Of a DNA stretch of 64,000 nucleotides, positions 8,350 through 17,309 are shown piece by piece (positions within the stretch are counted from its first letter, which is position 1; each line of letters starts with the position of its first letter). This stretch comes from ZC4RG29 sp036563875 (lineage in GTDB: Bacteria; Bacteroidota; Bacteroidia; Cytophagales; Cyclobacteriaceae). Made by a program: the position numbers and the translations under genes. A model generated the notes under the pieces. That model was given only the letters and a program-made list of their open reading frames with translations. It was not told the DNA's origin and searched no databases. Location of the stretch: the NCBI GenBank assembly GCA_036563875.1, contig DATCLO010000110.1, positions 22,217-86,216 of the forward strand, in the 5' to 3' direction.

Positions 8350-9690
8350 GTGAGTAAGAACTCCAAACCGTCGCGTCGCCAATTTATTTCCGACACGTCC
8401 CGGTTTGTAGCGGGCGTCGGCCTGTCCGGCATCTTTTCAGCTCCTCTCTCATCCGCCGCGAAGCCAACGACTTCCACCAGCGATAAAGTTCTGGTTGGAC
8501 TGATCGGTTGCAGGAGCATGGGCTTTGGCGACCTGGAAAACGCGTTACGCGTTCCTGGCGTTGAATGTGTTGGCCTTTGCGACGTAGACGCATCCATACT
8601 CGACAGGCGCGCAGAAGACGTAAAAGCCATCCAGGGAAAGGCTCCCAAAAAATTCTCAGATTTTCGAAGGCTCCTCGAACTTCGTGATCTCGACGCTGTG
8701 ATCATCGGAACGCCGGATCACTGGCATTGCCTCCCATTTGTTTATGCCTGCCAGGCGGGTAAAGACGTGTACGTGGAAAAGCCCCTGGCCAACAGCATTG
8801 CCGAATGCGATGTCATGGTCCGCGCTGCACGACACTACAATCGCGTTGTGCAGGTCGGGCAACAGCAACGAAGCGGTGATCACTGGAAGAAAGCGCTCGA
8901 TTTTGTTAAGGGCGGCAACATCGGTCAGCTCAGGAAGATCAACGTCTGGGGAAATTTCGCTTACGGCATCGGTCAGAAGAAGGTGCCCGATAGTACAGTT
9001 CCAGCAGGTGTTGATTTCGACATGTGGCTCGGACCAGCACCTGTCCGTCCCTTCAATGCCGCCCGCTTTCACAGCTCATGGCGCATGTTCTGGGATTATG
9101 GCGGCGGACTCCTGACTGACTGGGGTGTTCACCTCCTCGACATGGCATTATGGGCCACTGACACCACTACACTGCCGCTTTCTGTTTCAGCAGCCGGAGG
9201 AAACTGGGCGTCCCCCAATTACGATCATGAGACGTTTGATACAATGAGCGTCATCTATCAAATGAAAGATCATGTGATCACGTGGGACCACACCGCAGGA
9301 ACACAAAATGGTCCCTATGGAAGGCGATATGGTATTGCGTACGTGGGCGACCTTGCCACGCTTGTCATCGACAGAGCTGGTTGGGAAGTATTTCCTGAAA
9401 GTGCGGACGGCACGTACAAGGTTCCCGCAATACCGCCGCAACCGGGTCGCGATTACCATCAGGAGCACATGCAGAATTTCATCGAATGCATTCGCTCAAG
9501 GAAAGACCCGAATTGCACCATTGAGAACGGACGATTGGTCGCCCTTTATGCCCACATGGGCAACATCGCGCTTCGCACTCAAACGCAGCTGAAATGGAAT
9601 GAGGCCGGTTCCAACTTTGGCGATAACAAAGCCGCCAACGCTTTTATCCGACCGAACTATCGCGAACCCTGGACGTTTCCAACGGTCTGA
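8350..9690 (+). CDS. Gfo/Idh/MocA-family oxidoreductase with Tat signal
   Basis: A 446-aa protein starting at GTG (8350), two bases after the previous stop. The N-terminus has SRRQFISDTSRFVAGVG, a Tat-type leader, followed by the Rossmann segment KVLVGLIGCRSMGFGDLENAL. GTPDHWHCLPFVYACQAGKDVYVEKP carries the EKP motif whose Lys is catalytic in the family. Such exported NAD(P)-binding oxidoreductases are common in Bacteroidota glycan loci, and some act on 3-keto-glycosides. Directly after a GMC/subunit 3 pair, a role in the same sugar-oxidation route is inferred. The 3' end overlaps that of the convergent sulfatase gene by 34 nt. Confidence 0.85.
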   Translation: MSKNSKPSRRQFISDTSRFVAGVGLSGIFSAPLSSAAKPTTSTSDKVLVGLIGCRSMGFGDLENALRVPGVECVGLCDVDASILDRRAEDVKAIQGKAPKKFSDFRRLLELRDLDAVIIGTPDHWHCLPFVYACQAGKDVYVEKPLANSIAECDVMVRAARHYNRVVQVGQQQRSGDHWKKALDFVKGGNIGQLRKINVWGNFAYGIGQKKVPDSTVPAGVDFDMWLGPAPVRPFNAARFHSSWRMFWDYGGGLLTDWGVHLLDMALWATDTTTLPLSVSAAGGNWASPNYDHETFDTMSVIYQMKDHVITWDHTAGTQNGPYGRRYGIAYVGDLATLVIDRAGWEVFPESADGTYKVPAIPPQPGRDYHQEHMQNFIECIRSRKDPNCTIENGRLVALYAHMGNIALRTQTQLKWNEAGSNFGDNKAANAFIRPNYREPWTFPTV

Positions 9691-11123
9691 GGTTTGATCT
9701 CAAACACAGGCGAGGGTGTTCGCTGCTTCGCCAGTAGTGCCGCAAGTTCGGCAGTCCTTTCCGGAAACTCTTCTGCGACATTTCTCGTCTCGCTTACATC
9801 TTCGCGAAGGTTGTAGAGTTCAAAAGCTCCCTGCGGTTCAGACCACGCATTGTATTGCACCAGCTTCCAGTCGCCAACGCGCAGGGCACGTCTTCCGCTC
9901 TGTTCGTGAAACTCCCAGTACAAAGCTTCATGCTGCTGTTGTCTCGCAGTGTCCCCGAGAAGTTCCGGAAGGAATGAAATGCCATCGCTCTCAACTTCAA
10001 CATCGATCAGATCAGCGATTGTCGGCATCACATCCCAAAACGCCGAGACATGATGGGACACGCTTCCTGGTCTTATGTGACCAACCCAGCGGGCAATCAT
10101 AGGCACACGAATTCCGCCTTCGTACAAATCGCGCTTATATCCACGCAAAGGACCATTGCTGTCGAAGTAATCCGGATCGCCGCCGCCTTCTATGTGGGGA
10201 CCGTTGTCTGAAGTAAATATGATCAGTGTATTTTCTTCCAGGCCGAGTTCTTTCACGCGTTGCACAATTTCGCCAACCATATCATCCATCAACGTCACCA
10301 TCGCAGCAAAGGCAGCGTGAGACTCAGGTTGTGATCCATACGGGCCTTGCCGGAAACGTTCGCCATCATCAACGCCTTCGAACGCTTTCTCCGGTAAGAG
10401 TTTTCCGCGGAACCGTTCCATATAAGCCTCTGGCGCGGCAAGTTCAGCGTGCGGCATTATGAAAGGATAAAACATGAAAAAGGTCGTGTCGCGATTTTCT
10501 TCGAGAAATTTCAGCGCCTCGCGGTGAATGAGTTCAGGTGCGTAAGTGGCTTTCGCCAATCCTGTATTGCCTTCCAGCACAACTTTCGTTTCATTGTCCC
10601 ACAGATGAGCAGGGTAGTAGTTGTGGGCAAGACGCTGGCAGTTGTATCCGTAGAATCGGTCGAAGCCCTGACGATGCGGTGCACCGTCCGTGTCCACAAA
10701 GCCTAACCCCCACTTTCCAAAAGCTCCCGTTACGTAGCCTGCTTCCTTCAGCATTTCAGCCAGCGTGTAAGCAGAATCCGGTAATGGCCATTGTCCTTCT
10801 GGTTGCCATTCCTTGTTGCCCCGGATGGGTGTATGACCTGTATGTAGGCCGGTCATCAACACAGAGCGAGAGGGAGCGCATACTGTAGTCCCCGCGTAGT
10901 GTTGCGTAAAACGCATGCCTTCTGCAGCCAGCCGGTCGATGTTGGGAGTTTGAAACCTTTTCTGTCCGTAACAGCTTAAATCACCGTATCCAAGGTCATC
11001 TGCAATGATATAAATGATGTTAGGTCGTTTGACTGCCTCCTCGGCGTTCTCACGTTGTGGGCTGCACGAAATAACCACAAGTCCGACGAAGAGGAGAAAA
11101 AGCGATCGTATCGTGTATTTCAT
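9657..11123 (-). CDS. Sulfatase (formylglycine-dependent), lipoprotein
   Basis: A 488-aa family S1-type sulfatase. The signal peptide ends in a lipobox (VVISC, Cys20). PNIIYIIADDLGYGDLSCYG supplies the calcium-binding aspartates, and CAPSRSVLMTG at 82-92 is the C-x-P-S-R signature whose Cys82 is converted to formylglycine. Further along, FTSDNGPHIEGGG completes the metal site. It probably removes sulfate esters from a glycan at the outer surface or in the periplasm. Its ATG overlaps the stop of the GH116 gene (ATGA at 11120-11123), so the two are coupled. No sulfatase-maturing enzyme is present in the window. Confidence 0.9.
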   Translation of the reverse strand: MKYTIRSLFLLFVGLVVISCSPQRENAEEAVKRPNIIYIIADDLGYGDLSCYGQKRFQTPNIDRLAAEGMRFTQHYAGTTVCAPSRSVLMTGLHTGHTPIRGNKEWQPEGQWPLPDSAYTLAEMLKEAGYVTGAFGKWGLGFVDTDGAPHRQGFDRFYGYNCQRLAHNYYPAHLWDNETKVVLEGNTGLAKATYAPELIHREALKFLEENRDTTFFMFYPFIMPHAELAAPEAYMERFRGKLLPEKAFEGVDDGERFRQGPYGSQPESHAAFAAMVTLMDDMVGEIVQRVKELGLEENTLIIFTSDNGPHIEGGGDPDYFDSNGPLRGYKRDLYEGGIRVPMIARWVGHIRPGSVSHHVSAFWDVMPTIADLIDVEVESDGISFLPELLGDTARQQQHEALYWEFHEQSGRRALRVGDWKLVQYNAWSEPQGAFELYNLREDVSETRNVAEEFPERTAELAALLAKQRTPSPVFEIKPQTVGNVQGSR

Positions 11124-13747
11124 CCTACCTTCTTTCCTGCAATATATGTTTCTCTAACTGGTATTGACCCTGATACGACATTTATTGACACTCTGCCACC
11201 TTCCAGGGTTACTGTGCCATATCCAGTGGCAGTGCAAAGGAAACTTGTAAAGTCTCCAATCTTTGAATCGACATGAAGCGCCTGATCGACGGCGTCGTAG
11301 CGTACACCGGTAAGCCCCTGCAACAATCCGTAGCTCGCCAGCGCGCGGGCGTACCAACTGCCGCACTCATACTCATTGAAAGGATTGCGAACCACGCCGT
11401 CATAGCGATCACGGCAAGTGCGTACGATTTCAAGCCCTTTCTCAACTTCACCGCACAACATGAGGTGCGATGCGACCTGGTACTCGATACCCGTCCACAC
11501 TTCGTCGCTGTACACAAATGGAAGAGATAACTTCCCACCTTTCGGCCATGAACACAACAGCAGACCACCATCGTTGCCAAACGCATAGGCAGGACGTTGT
11601 GGATTGGCATGGTCGCTCAGGTCGTGTTTCAGGTTGTATTTGTGAACGGCAAGGAGGTGGCTTTTGATCTTTCCCGAATCAAATGGATCATCAAGTCCAC
11701 ACATGCGGGAAATCCAGGCGCCCAGCACGCCATCCGACAAGCAGCCGTTGCCATACTGATATTTGGGTCCCTCCTTCCGTAGCAAGTCGAGGGCCTCTTG
11801 CGAATACTGCCCTCCGATCGACTTCTGCGAAGCCTCGACGGGATTCGCTGCATTGAGTCCGTCAACTGTAATCTTTTGAATAAAATACTCGCCGTTATAC
11901 AGTTCTGTTTCAATTGCCTTCCGGCCTTTCGTCAACAGCCTTTTGTACCTCGTCACGTTTTCCTTCAACGCGGTACCCATTTTAATGACAGCCTGAAGTG
12001 CGCCGAGGTAAAAGCTTGTGCACATACCGTCAGGACCCCAGAACTCGATGTCATAGGTGTTATGATGCGGCTCTTCAAGCACTCCTTTCTCGCGGGGATC
12101 CCAGGTCTTAATGCAATAGTCGAGGCTTACCTTAACCATTGGATACATTTTTCGCAGCCACTCTGTATCACCGCTGATACGCCATTCACGGTAAACCTTC
12201 ATGATGCCACCCAACTGGCCGTCTGCTGCGGCATGAAAGGCGTGGTCTGTGGGACGTATCGGAAGTGAAGCCCTGAATGTTTGGTGCCCCGCGGCGCTTT
12301 GATTCTCACAAAACTCAGTATGACGCAAACTCCGCTCTAATGATGGAAACAAGTGCGGCAGCGCTTGCGCATAATTCCACACGTGGGTGCAGGAGCCGTG
12401 GCAGCATCCCCAGTCGTCTCCACAACCTTCGTAGTTCCACAACCGGCCATCGTATTGCCGCATGACCGTAGGCGACTTCAGTATCGTGAGGTTGGCCGCT
12501 ACGGCTTCCACGACTTCCGGGGGTAGCGTAGTTTTGTAAAAAGTGTCGCGAAAGAGTGCAGACCGCGCGTTGAGGTCTTCGTAGTTGGCGATGAAGTAGT
12601 CGGCAACCTCCTCTACATTCTTAAATCGGCTGCTGTACCAGGGTTTATAGAACTCGGCGTTAAAGTCCTTGTCGTAGGGATCGAGACCAATGTCCGAAGG
12701 TGAGTTGCAACACCCCGATTTTGGATCACAATTTTCCGGTTCGGCAGGGTTACCGTGACGGATATCTGACTCTGGCACGTACCATGCCATGACAATTTTG
12801 ACGATGCGCGTTTCTCCAGGGCGTAAGCTTATCGGAACAAACAGGGAAGCTCCTGGCGCACCCTTTTCAACCGGCTCCACGGAACGCACTTCACCATCCC
12901 TGACGGCGTTCCAGGCCATCGTTAATGGATCCCACCATCCGCCGCGAAACCAGCAGTGATCGACGACCACATTGGGCTCGGTCGCGCCGATGTAGAAGTC
13001 TGCCTTCTGGTTGGGCTTTTGTTCAGTGCCCGCTTCAGAAAGTATGAAACCGCTTTTGCCGCTGCGAATGCTGTTGGTGCCGCCTTCTACAGAGAGGAAA
13101 TTGCGTGAGTGATAAGAAAAGATCGCTTCAAGAGGATTCGAGCCATTGTTCCTGAGCTCATATTCGAATGCACCGACCGGAAGCCCGGAGTTATCCGGAT
13201 CGTTGGGTATGAACGGATTCCAACCGGTGATCTTCACCGTGATGGGCAGATCGTCGTCCTCAAGCTCAATAATGCCGTAAGGAAATCTTGCCAGGAATTT
13301 AGCGCTGTTGAAGCGCGGAAGACCGTAAGTTGTGCCTCCGGATCCATTACCCGCTCCGCGATACCCGAACTTCTTCCAATCCGGTACCGGGCCTTCCAGA
13401 ATCTTGGCTCCTTTTTCCACACCCTTAACCGAGAGCGCAGCGAACATGGTGGGCTCGCGAAACAGCTCCGGTCTGTGGCGGATGGACATGTGCGAAATGG
13501 CACCGGTGCCTTCCAGACAAAACATGCCTGTCCCGATGCCTCCGATGGGAAAAGCAATGCGGTTCAGTTGCGCACCGGTGTAATAGTCGTTGTACTGGCG
13601 CGCTGACCGACGCGTTGATTTCCTTGACTGTGCCTTTTCCGGCGAACCTTCCTTCTCAGCGAGAGCGGTCCCGGGAAGGGCAACAGCGCCGAGGCTGCCA
13701 AGCCCGACGTTCCTGATGAACTCGCGGCGACCCGTTTTTCTCCCCAT
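11120..13747 (-). CDS. GH116-type glycoside hydrolase (glucosylceramidase-like), Tat signal
   Basis: An 875-aa protein when started at the ATG at 13747: MGRKTGRREFIRNVGLGSLG is a twin-arginine leader ending near ALAEKEG. The longer open frame to 13969 is not protein-like upstream of this. The N-terminal domain has the family hallmark AFPIGGIGTGMFCLEGTGAI, and the C-terminal alpha/alpha barrel includes HAAADGQLGGIMKVYREW, EEPHHNTYDIEFWG and CLSDGVLGAWISRMCGL. By family analogy the nucleophile Glu lies in the HNTYD stretch and the acid/base Asp in CLSD; exact residues are not certain. GH116 enzymes cleave beta-glucosides, beta-xylosides or N-acetylglucosaminides. It is the first gene of a two-gene operon with the sulfatase and is divergent from the VCBS gene. 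Confidence 0.85.
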   Translation of the reverse strand: MGRKTGRREFIRNVGLGSLGAVALPGTALAEKEGSPEKAQSRKSTRRSARQYNDYYTGAQLNRIAFPIGGIGTGMFCLEGTGAISHMSIRHRPELFREPTMFAALSVKGVEKGAKILEGPVPDWKKFGYRGAGNGSGGTTYGLPRFNSAKFLARFPYGIIELEDDDLPITVKITGWNPFIPNDPDNSGLPVGAFEYELRNNGSNPLEAIFSYHSRNFLSVEGGTNSIRSGKSGFILSEAGTEQKPNQKADFYIGATEPNVVVDHCWFRGGWWDPLTMAWNAVRDGEVRSVEPVEKGAPGASLFVPISLRPGETRIVKIVMAWYVPESDIRHGNPAEPENCDPKSGCCNSPSDIGLDPYDKDFNAEFYKPWYSSRFKNVEEVADYFIANYEDLNARSALFRDTFYKTTLPPEVVEAVAANLTILKSPTVMRQYDGRLWNYEGCGDDWGCCHGSCTHVWNYAQALPHLFPSLERSLRHTEFCENQSAAGHQTFRASLPIRPTDHAFHAAADGQLGGIMKVYREWRISGDTEWLRKMYPMVKVSLDYCIKTWDPREKGVLEEPHHNTYDIEFWGPDGMCTSFYLGALQAVIKMGTALKENVTRYKRLLTKGRKAIETELYNGEYFIQKITVDGLNAANPVEASQKSIGGQYSQEALDLLRKEGPKYQYGNGCLSDGVLGAWISRMCGLDDPFDSGKIKSHLLAVHKYNLKHDLSDHANPQRPAYAFGNDGGLLLCSWPKGGKLSLPFVYSDEVWTGIEYQVASHLMLCGEVEKGLEIVRTCRDRYDGVVRNPFNEYECGSWYARALASYGLLQGLTGVRYDAVDQALHVDSKIGDFTSFLCTATGYGTVTLEGGRVSINVVSGSIPVRETYIAGKKVG

Positions 13748-13885
13748 AGTTTCTGGTTTGGTAAGGATTTCAAAAAACAAAAAAAACTGGTAAGAACCGT
13801 CCTGTAATTGCAGTTTTCCTCGGTACACCCACCAGCGCAGGACAGTGCGAGTCGGGCGGCGATTCCACAAAACATATCTTTGAAT

Positions 13886-16800
13886 ATGAGAACTGCATGG
13901 ATAGGCCTCATTGCGGCCCTGGCAGCCACGGGATGCAGGGATAAGCCCTCGACACTCTTTACAGCGCATTCCGGCCCCGACCTGGGCATCAGCTTCCAGA
14001 ACACGCTGGTGACCGATGATTCTGTCAACGCACTGACGTTCGAATACATCTACAATGGCGGCGGCGTGGGTGTCGGCGACTTCAACAACGATGGCCTGTT
14101 CGATCTCTATTTCGGGGGAAACCAGGTCACGAGCCGACTCTACCTGAATAAAGGGAATCTGAAGTTCGAAGACGCCACGGAAAAGTCCGGCACGACCACC
14201 AACCGGTGGGTCACCGGTGTCGCGGTGACTGACATCAACGGCGACGGTCTTGATGATATTTATCTCTGCGTAGGCGGAATCGGCTCTCCTGAGAGGCGTA
14301 AGAACATACTGTTCGTCAATCAGGGTGTCGAGGATGGCGTGCCCACATTTCGCGAGATGGGTGAAGCGTATGGGCTGGCTGACAGTTCTTATAGCACCAT
14401 GGCCGCGTTTTTTGATTACGACAAGGACGGCGACCTGGACATGTACCTGCTCAACAACTGGCTCGAAAAATTCAACCGCAACAACCTGCGTCCAAGGCGT
14501 GTCAACGGCGAGGCTGAGTCGACCGACAAGCTCTACCGAAACAACGGCGATAACACATTCACCGACGTCTCCCGGGAAGCAGGAATTTTGATTGAAGGAT
14601 ACGGGTTGGGCGTCGTGATCTGCGACATCAATAACGACTCCTGGCCGGATATCTACGTATCGAACGACTTTCTCTCAAACGATCTCCTGTGGATTAACCA
14701 GCAGGATGGCACGTTTCAAAACCGCATAGGTGATTACCTGAAGCACCAGGCGCACAACGGTATGGGCGCCGACATAGCAGACTTCAATAATGATAATCTT
14801 CCGGACATTGTCGCTGTTGACATGCTACCACCGGATCACAAACGGCAGAAGCTTATGACGCCGGGACAGAACTATGACTTCTTTCACATGGCCGTGGGAA
14901 TGGGTTATGAGCCGCAATACATGCGCAACACGTTGCAACTCAATCGTGGCCCATCACCCGATGGCTCCTACCTGTTTTCCGAAATCGCGTTCCTGGCTGG
15001 TGTTGCCAAAACCGACTGGAGCTGGGCGCCTTTATTGGCAGACTTCGACAATGACGGTTACAAGGATTTGTTCATTGGAAATGGTTATCGAAAAGATGTG
15101 ACCAATCTCGATTTTGTTTTCTTCGGGATGGGCGCAAGTCCTTTCGGAACACCGGAAACGAGATCTAAAAGACTTTATGAAGAAGTTGCAAAACTTCCTG
15201 ATGTCAAACTTCCGAATCCAGTGTTCCGAAATAGCGGCTCGCTGATCTTCGAAGACAAAACCGAAGAATGGGGAACAAGTCTGCCAACCTTCACCAATGG
15301 TGCGGTGTACGTTGATCTTGACAACGATGGAGATCTGGACCTTGTTACCAACAACATCGACCAGGAGGTTATCGTGTACGAAAACACTCTGGACCGTCTT
15401 TCAAACAGAAATCATTTCATCAGGCTAGTGCCGGAAGGATTGCCGGTTAATGAGAAAATTTTGGTTTATGCTGGCGGAACGACTCAGTCTATAGAGATGA
15501 CGCCTTACCGCGGGTTTCAGTCAAGTGTAGAACCCGCCGCGCATTTCGGACTTGGAAGCAACACTAGTGTCGATTCCGTGCTGATCGTCTGGCCGGACAA
15601 CACGTATATGAAGATGGTTGGCTTGCCCGCCGACACGGTAGTCCTTTATTCAAAGAAAGAAGCGCAGCCCCTGCATACTCGCCCTACTCCGCGGGAAGGC
15701 TTAATGGCACGGAAAGAATTAGTCGCTCATCAGCACAAGGAGAAAAGTCCGTCTGACATCCTTTCTACACGGACGCTGATGCATGAGCTGTCACGTTTCG
15801 GACCATGCCTCGCGCATGGTGATGTAAACGGCGATGGCCTGGACGACTTTTATATCGGGGGTGAAAACGGCGAAGAGACGGCGATATACGTTCAATTGCC
15901 GGACGGCACATTTTCATTGAAGCAATCCCTTCCTCCAATGCCGGGTGACGATGGTGGTGCATTGTTTGCAGACTTTGACGGTGACGGTGACGCAGACCTG
16001 TATGTGGCAAGCGCATGTCCGGGCGGTGGCTTGCCTGCAGGAGAACATCGCATCTTTAAGAACGACGGCAACGGGGCGTTTTCCATTGCATTAGGTATGC
16101 TTCCGGACATTCGCATTTCGGCGTCGTGTGTCGAACCGGCAGATTTCGACAAAGATGGTGATATCGACCTGTTTGTGGGCGGGCGGCTCCTCGAAGGACA
16201 GTATCCGCATGCGCCGAGGAGTTATGTGCTGCAAAATGACGGTGGGAAGTTTGTCGATGTCACGGAGTCGCTTAATCCCGCATTGACCAACCCGGGTTTG
16301 GTATCATCGGCCACGTGGACTGATGTCGATAATGACGGCTATCCGGACTTGATCATCGCGGGAGAATGGATGCCTATCCGAATTTTCCGAAATGCAGGCC
16401 AATCATTTGAAGAAGTCACGGACAACTACGGACTGTCACACACCAGTGGATGGTGGAATTGTTTGAAAGCCATAGACCTGAATAATGATGGCTATGTCGA
16501 CATTGTTGCCGGGAATACCGGGGGGAATTCGTTTTTCAAGTCCTCAACAGACAACCCCGTTCAGATCGTCGCGAAGGATTTCGACAACAACGGCTCTGTT
16601 GACCCGATCATCTCTTACTACAATGAATTTGACCGCGAGCGCTTTATCGTCCACAATCGATTGGTGTTAATCGACCAATTGCCGAAAATGAAGGGGCGTT
16701 TTGAGACGTACACTCAATATGCCGTAACGCCCTTCAGCAAGGCGCTTACACCGGAAGAGCTTGAAGGAGCGCTTACACTGGATGCGAAGAAACTGGAGTC

Positions 16801-17203
16801 AGTAGTGCTGATTAACGAAGGTGGTCGTTCATTCCGCATGGTAGATCTTCCGGATATCGCCCAGATCTCTACTGTGAATGATATTGTTGCTGACGATGTC
16901 AACGGCGATGGCAATCCGGACTTGATTCTGATCGGCAATAACTACGACCAGGAAACCCTGTTCGGACGCTATGATGCATCCCTTGGCCTCGTCATGCTAG
17001 GTGACGGCGCATTCAACTGGACACCTCTCTCCCACCTTGAATCTGGATTTCTTGCTGATGGCAACGTGCGGTATGTGGAGTTGCTCCGTTCCGCGGGCGG
17101 AAGGAAGACGCTCGTCGTCAGCAGGAATAATGGGCCGTTGGAATTCTTTGTGTACGGAGAGAAAGGGAATGCGGTTGCAGAAAAGGCAATCGGTAAACGG
17201 TAA
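13886..17203 (+). CDS. VCBS/FG-GAP repeat lipoprotein with ASPIC/UnbV domain
   Basis: An 1105-aa protein starting at ATG 13886 (MRTAWIGLIAALAATGC), a lipoprotein signal with the lipid-anchored Cys near residue 17. It is built from repeated calcium-loop motifs of the FG-GAP/VCBS type, for example DFNNDGLFDLYFGG, DINGDGLDDIYL, DYDKDGDLDMYL and DFDGDGDADLYVA, which form a beta-propeller-like fold. A CRTAC1-type ASPIC/UnbV segment (GFQSSVEPAAHFGLG then VLIVWPDN) lies in the middle. Such surface-exposed proteins often neighbour SusC/SusD genes. Function is unknown; glycan or surface adhesion is a guess. The 138-nt gap to the divergent GH116 gene should contain both promoters. Confidence 0.85.
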   Translation: MRTAWIGLIAALAATGCRDKPSTLFTAHSGPDLGISFQNTLVTDDSVNALTFEYIYNGGGVGVGDFNNDGLFDLYFGGNQVTSRLYLNKGNLKFEDATEKSGTTTNRWVTGVAVTDINGDGLDDIYLCVGGIGSPERRKNILFVNQGVEDGVPTFREMGEAYGLADSSYSTMAAFFDYDKDGDLDMYLLNNWLEKFNRNNLRPRRVNGEAESTDKLYRNNGDNTFTDVSREAGILIEGYGLGVVICDINNDSWPDIYVSNDFLSNDLLWINQQDGTFQNRIGDYLKHQAHNGMGADIADFNNDNLPDIVAVDMLPPDHKRQKLMTPGQNYDFFHMAVGMGYEPQYMRNTLQLNRGPSPDGSYLFSEIAFLAGVAKTDWSWAPLLADFDNDGYKDLFIGNGYRKDVTNLDFVFFGMGASPFGTPETRSKRLYEEVAKLPDVKLPNPVFRNSGSLIFEDKTEEWGTSLPTFTNGAVYVDLDNDGDLDLVTNNIDQEVIVYENTLDRLSNRNHFIRLVPEGLPVNEKILVYAGGTTQSIEMTPYRGFQSSVEPAAHFGLGSNTSVDSVLIVWPDNTYMKMVGLPADTVVLYSKKEAQPLHTRPTPREGLMARKELVAHQHKEKSPSDILSTRTLMHELSRFGPCLAHGDVNGDGLDDFYIGGENGEETAIYVQLPDGTFSLKQSLPPMPGDDGGALFADFDGDGDADLYVASACPGGGLPAGEHRIFKNDGNGAFSIALGMLPDIRISASCVEPADFDKDGDIDLFVGGRLLEGQYPHAPRSYVLQNDGGKFVDVTESLNPALTNPGLVSSATWTDVDNDGYPDLIIAGEWMPIRIFRNAGQSFEEVTDNYGLSHTSGWWNCLKAIDLNNDGYVDIVAGNTGGNSFFKSSTDNPVQIVAKDFDNNGSVDPIISYYNEFDRERFIVHNRLVLIDQLPKMKGRFETYTQYAVTPFSKALTPEELEGALTLDAKKLESVVLINEGGRSFRMVDLPDIAQISTVNDIVADDVNGDGNPDLILIGNNYDQETLFGRYDASLGLVMLGDGAFNWTPLSHLESGFLADGNVRYVELLRSAGGRKTLVVSRNNGPLEFFVYGEKGNAVAEKAIGKR

Positions 17204-17204
17204 T

Positions 17205-17307
17205 CCTATGTGCCCTAGGTGACCCTATGCGTTCTATGTGGTTCAAAAGAGGTTGGAAAATTTTTTGAACCATATAGAACACTAGAACTACATATAGGGC
17301 ACATAGG
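17205..17307. repeat. CTATGTG/GGTTCAAAA inverted-repeat element, copy 1
   Basis: A 103-nt imperfect palindrome fills the space between two convergent genes. The outer arms CCTATGTGCCCTA (17205-17217) and TAGGGCACATAGG (17295-17307) are perfect complements of 13 nt. The inner arms, GTTCTATGTGGTTCAAAA and its near-complement TTTTGAACCATATAGAAC, differ at one position. Several CTATGTG heptamers recur at spacings of about 10 nt. Copies with the same heptamers and GGTTCAAAA core are at 30922-31017, 44491-44575 and 49811-49854. It may act as a bidirectional terminator or an mRNA 3' end stabiliser. Confidence 0.85.
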
Positions 17308-17309
17308 GG

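Noticed and set aside
13748..13969. N-terminal extension of the GH116 frame
   Set aside because: Basic, Cys- and Trp-rich composition unlike the family, and a good Tat leader begins at 13747; the extension also runs through the divergent promoter region.
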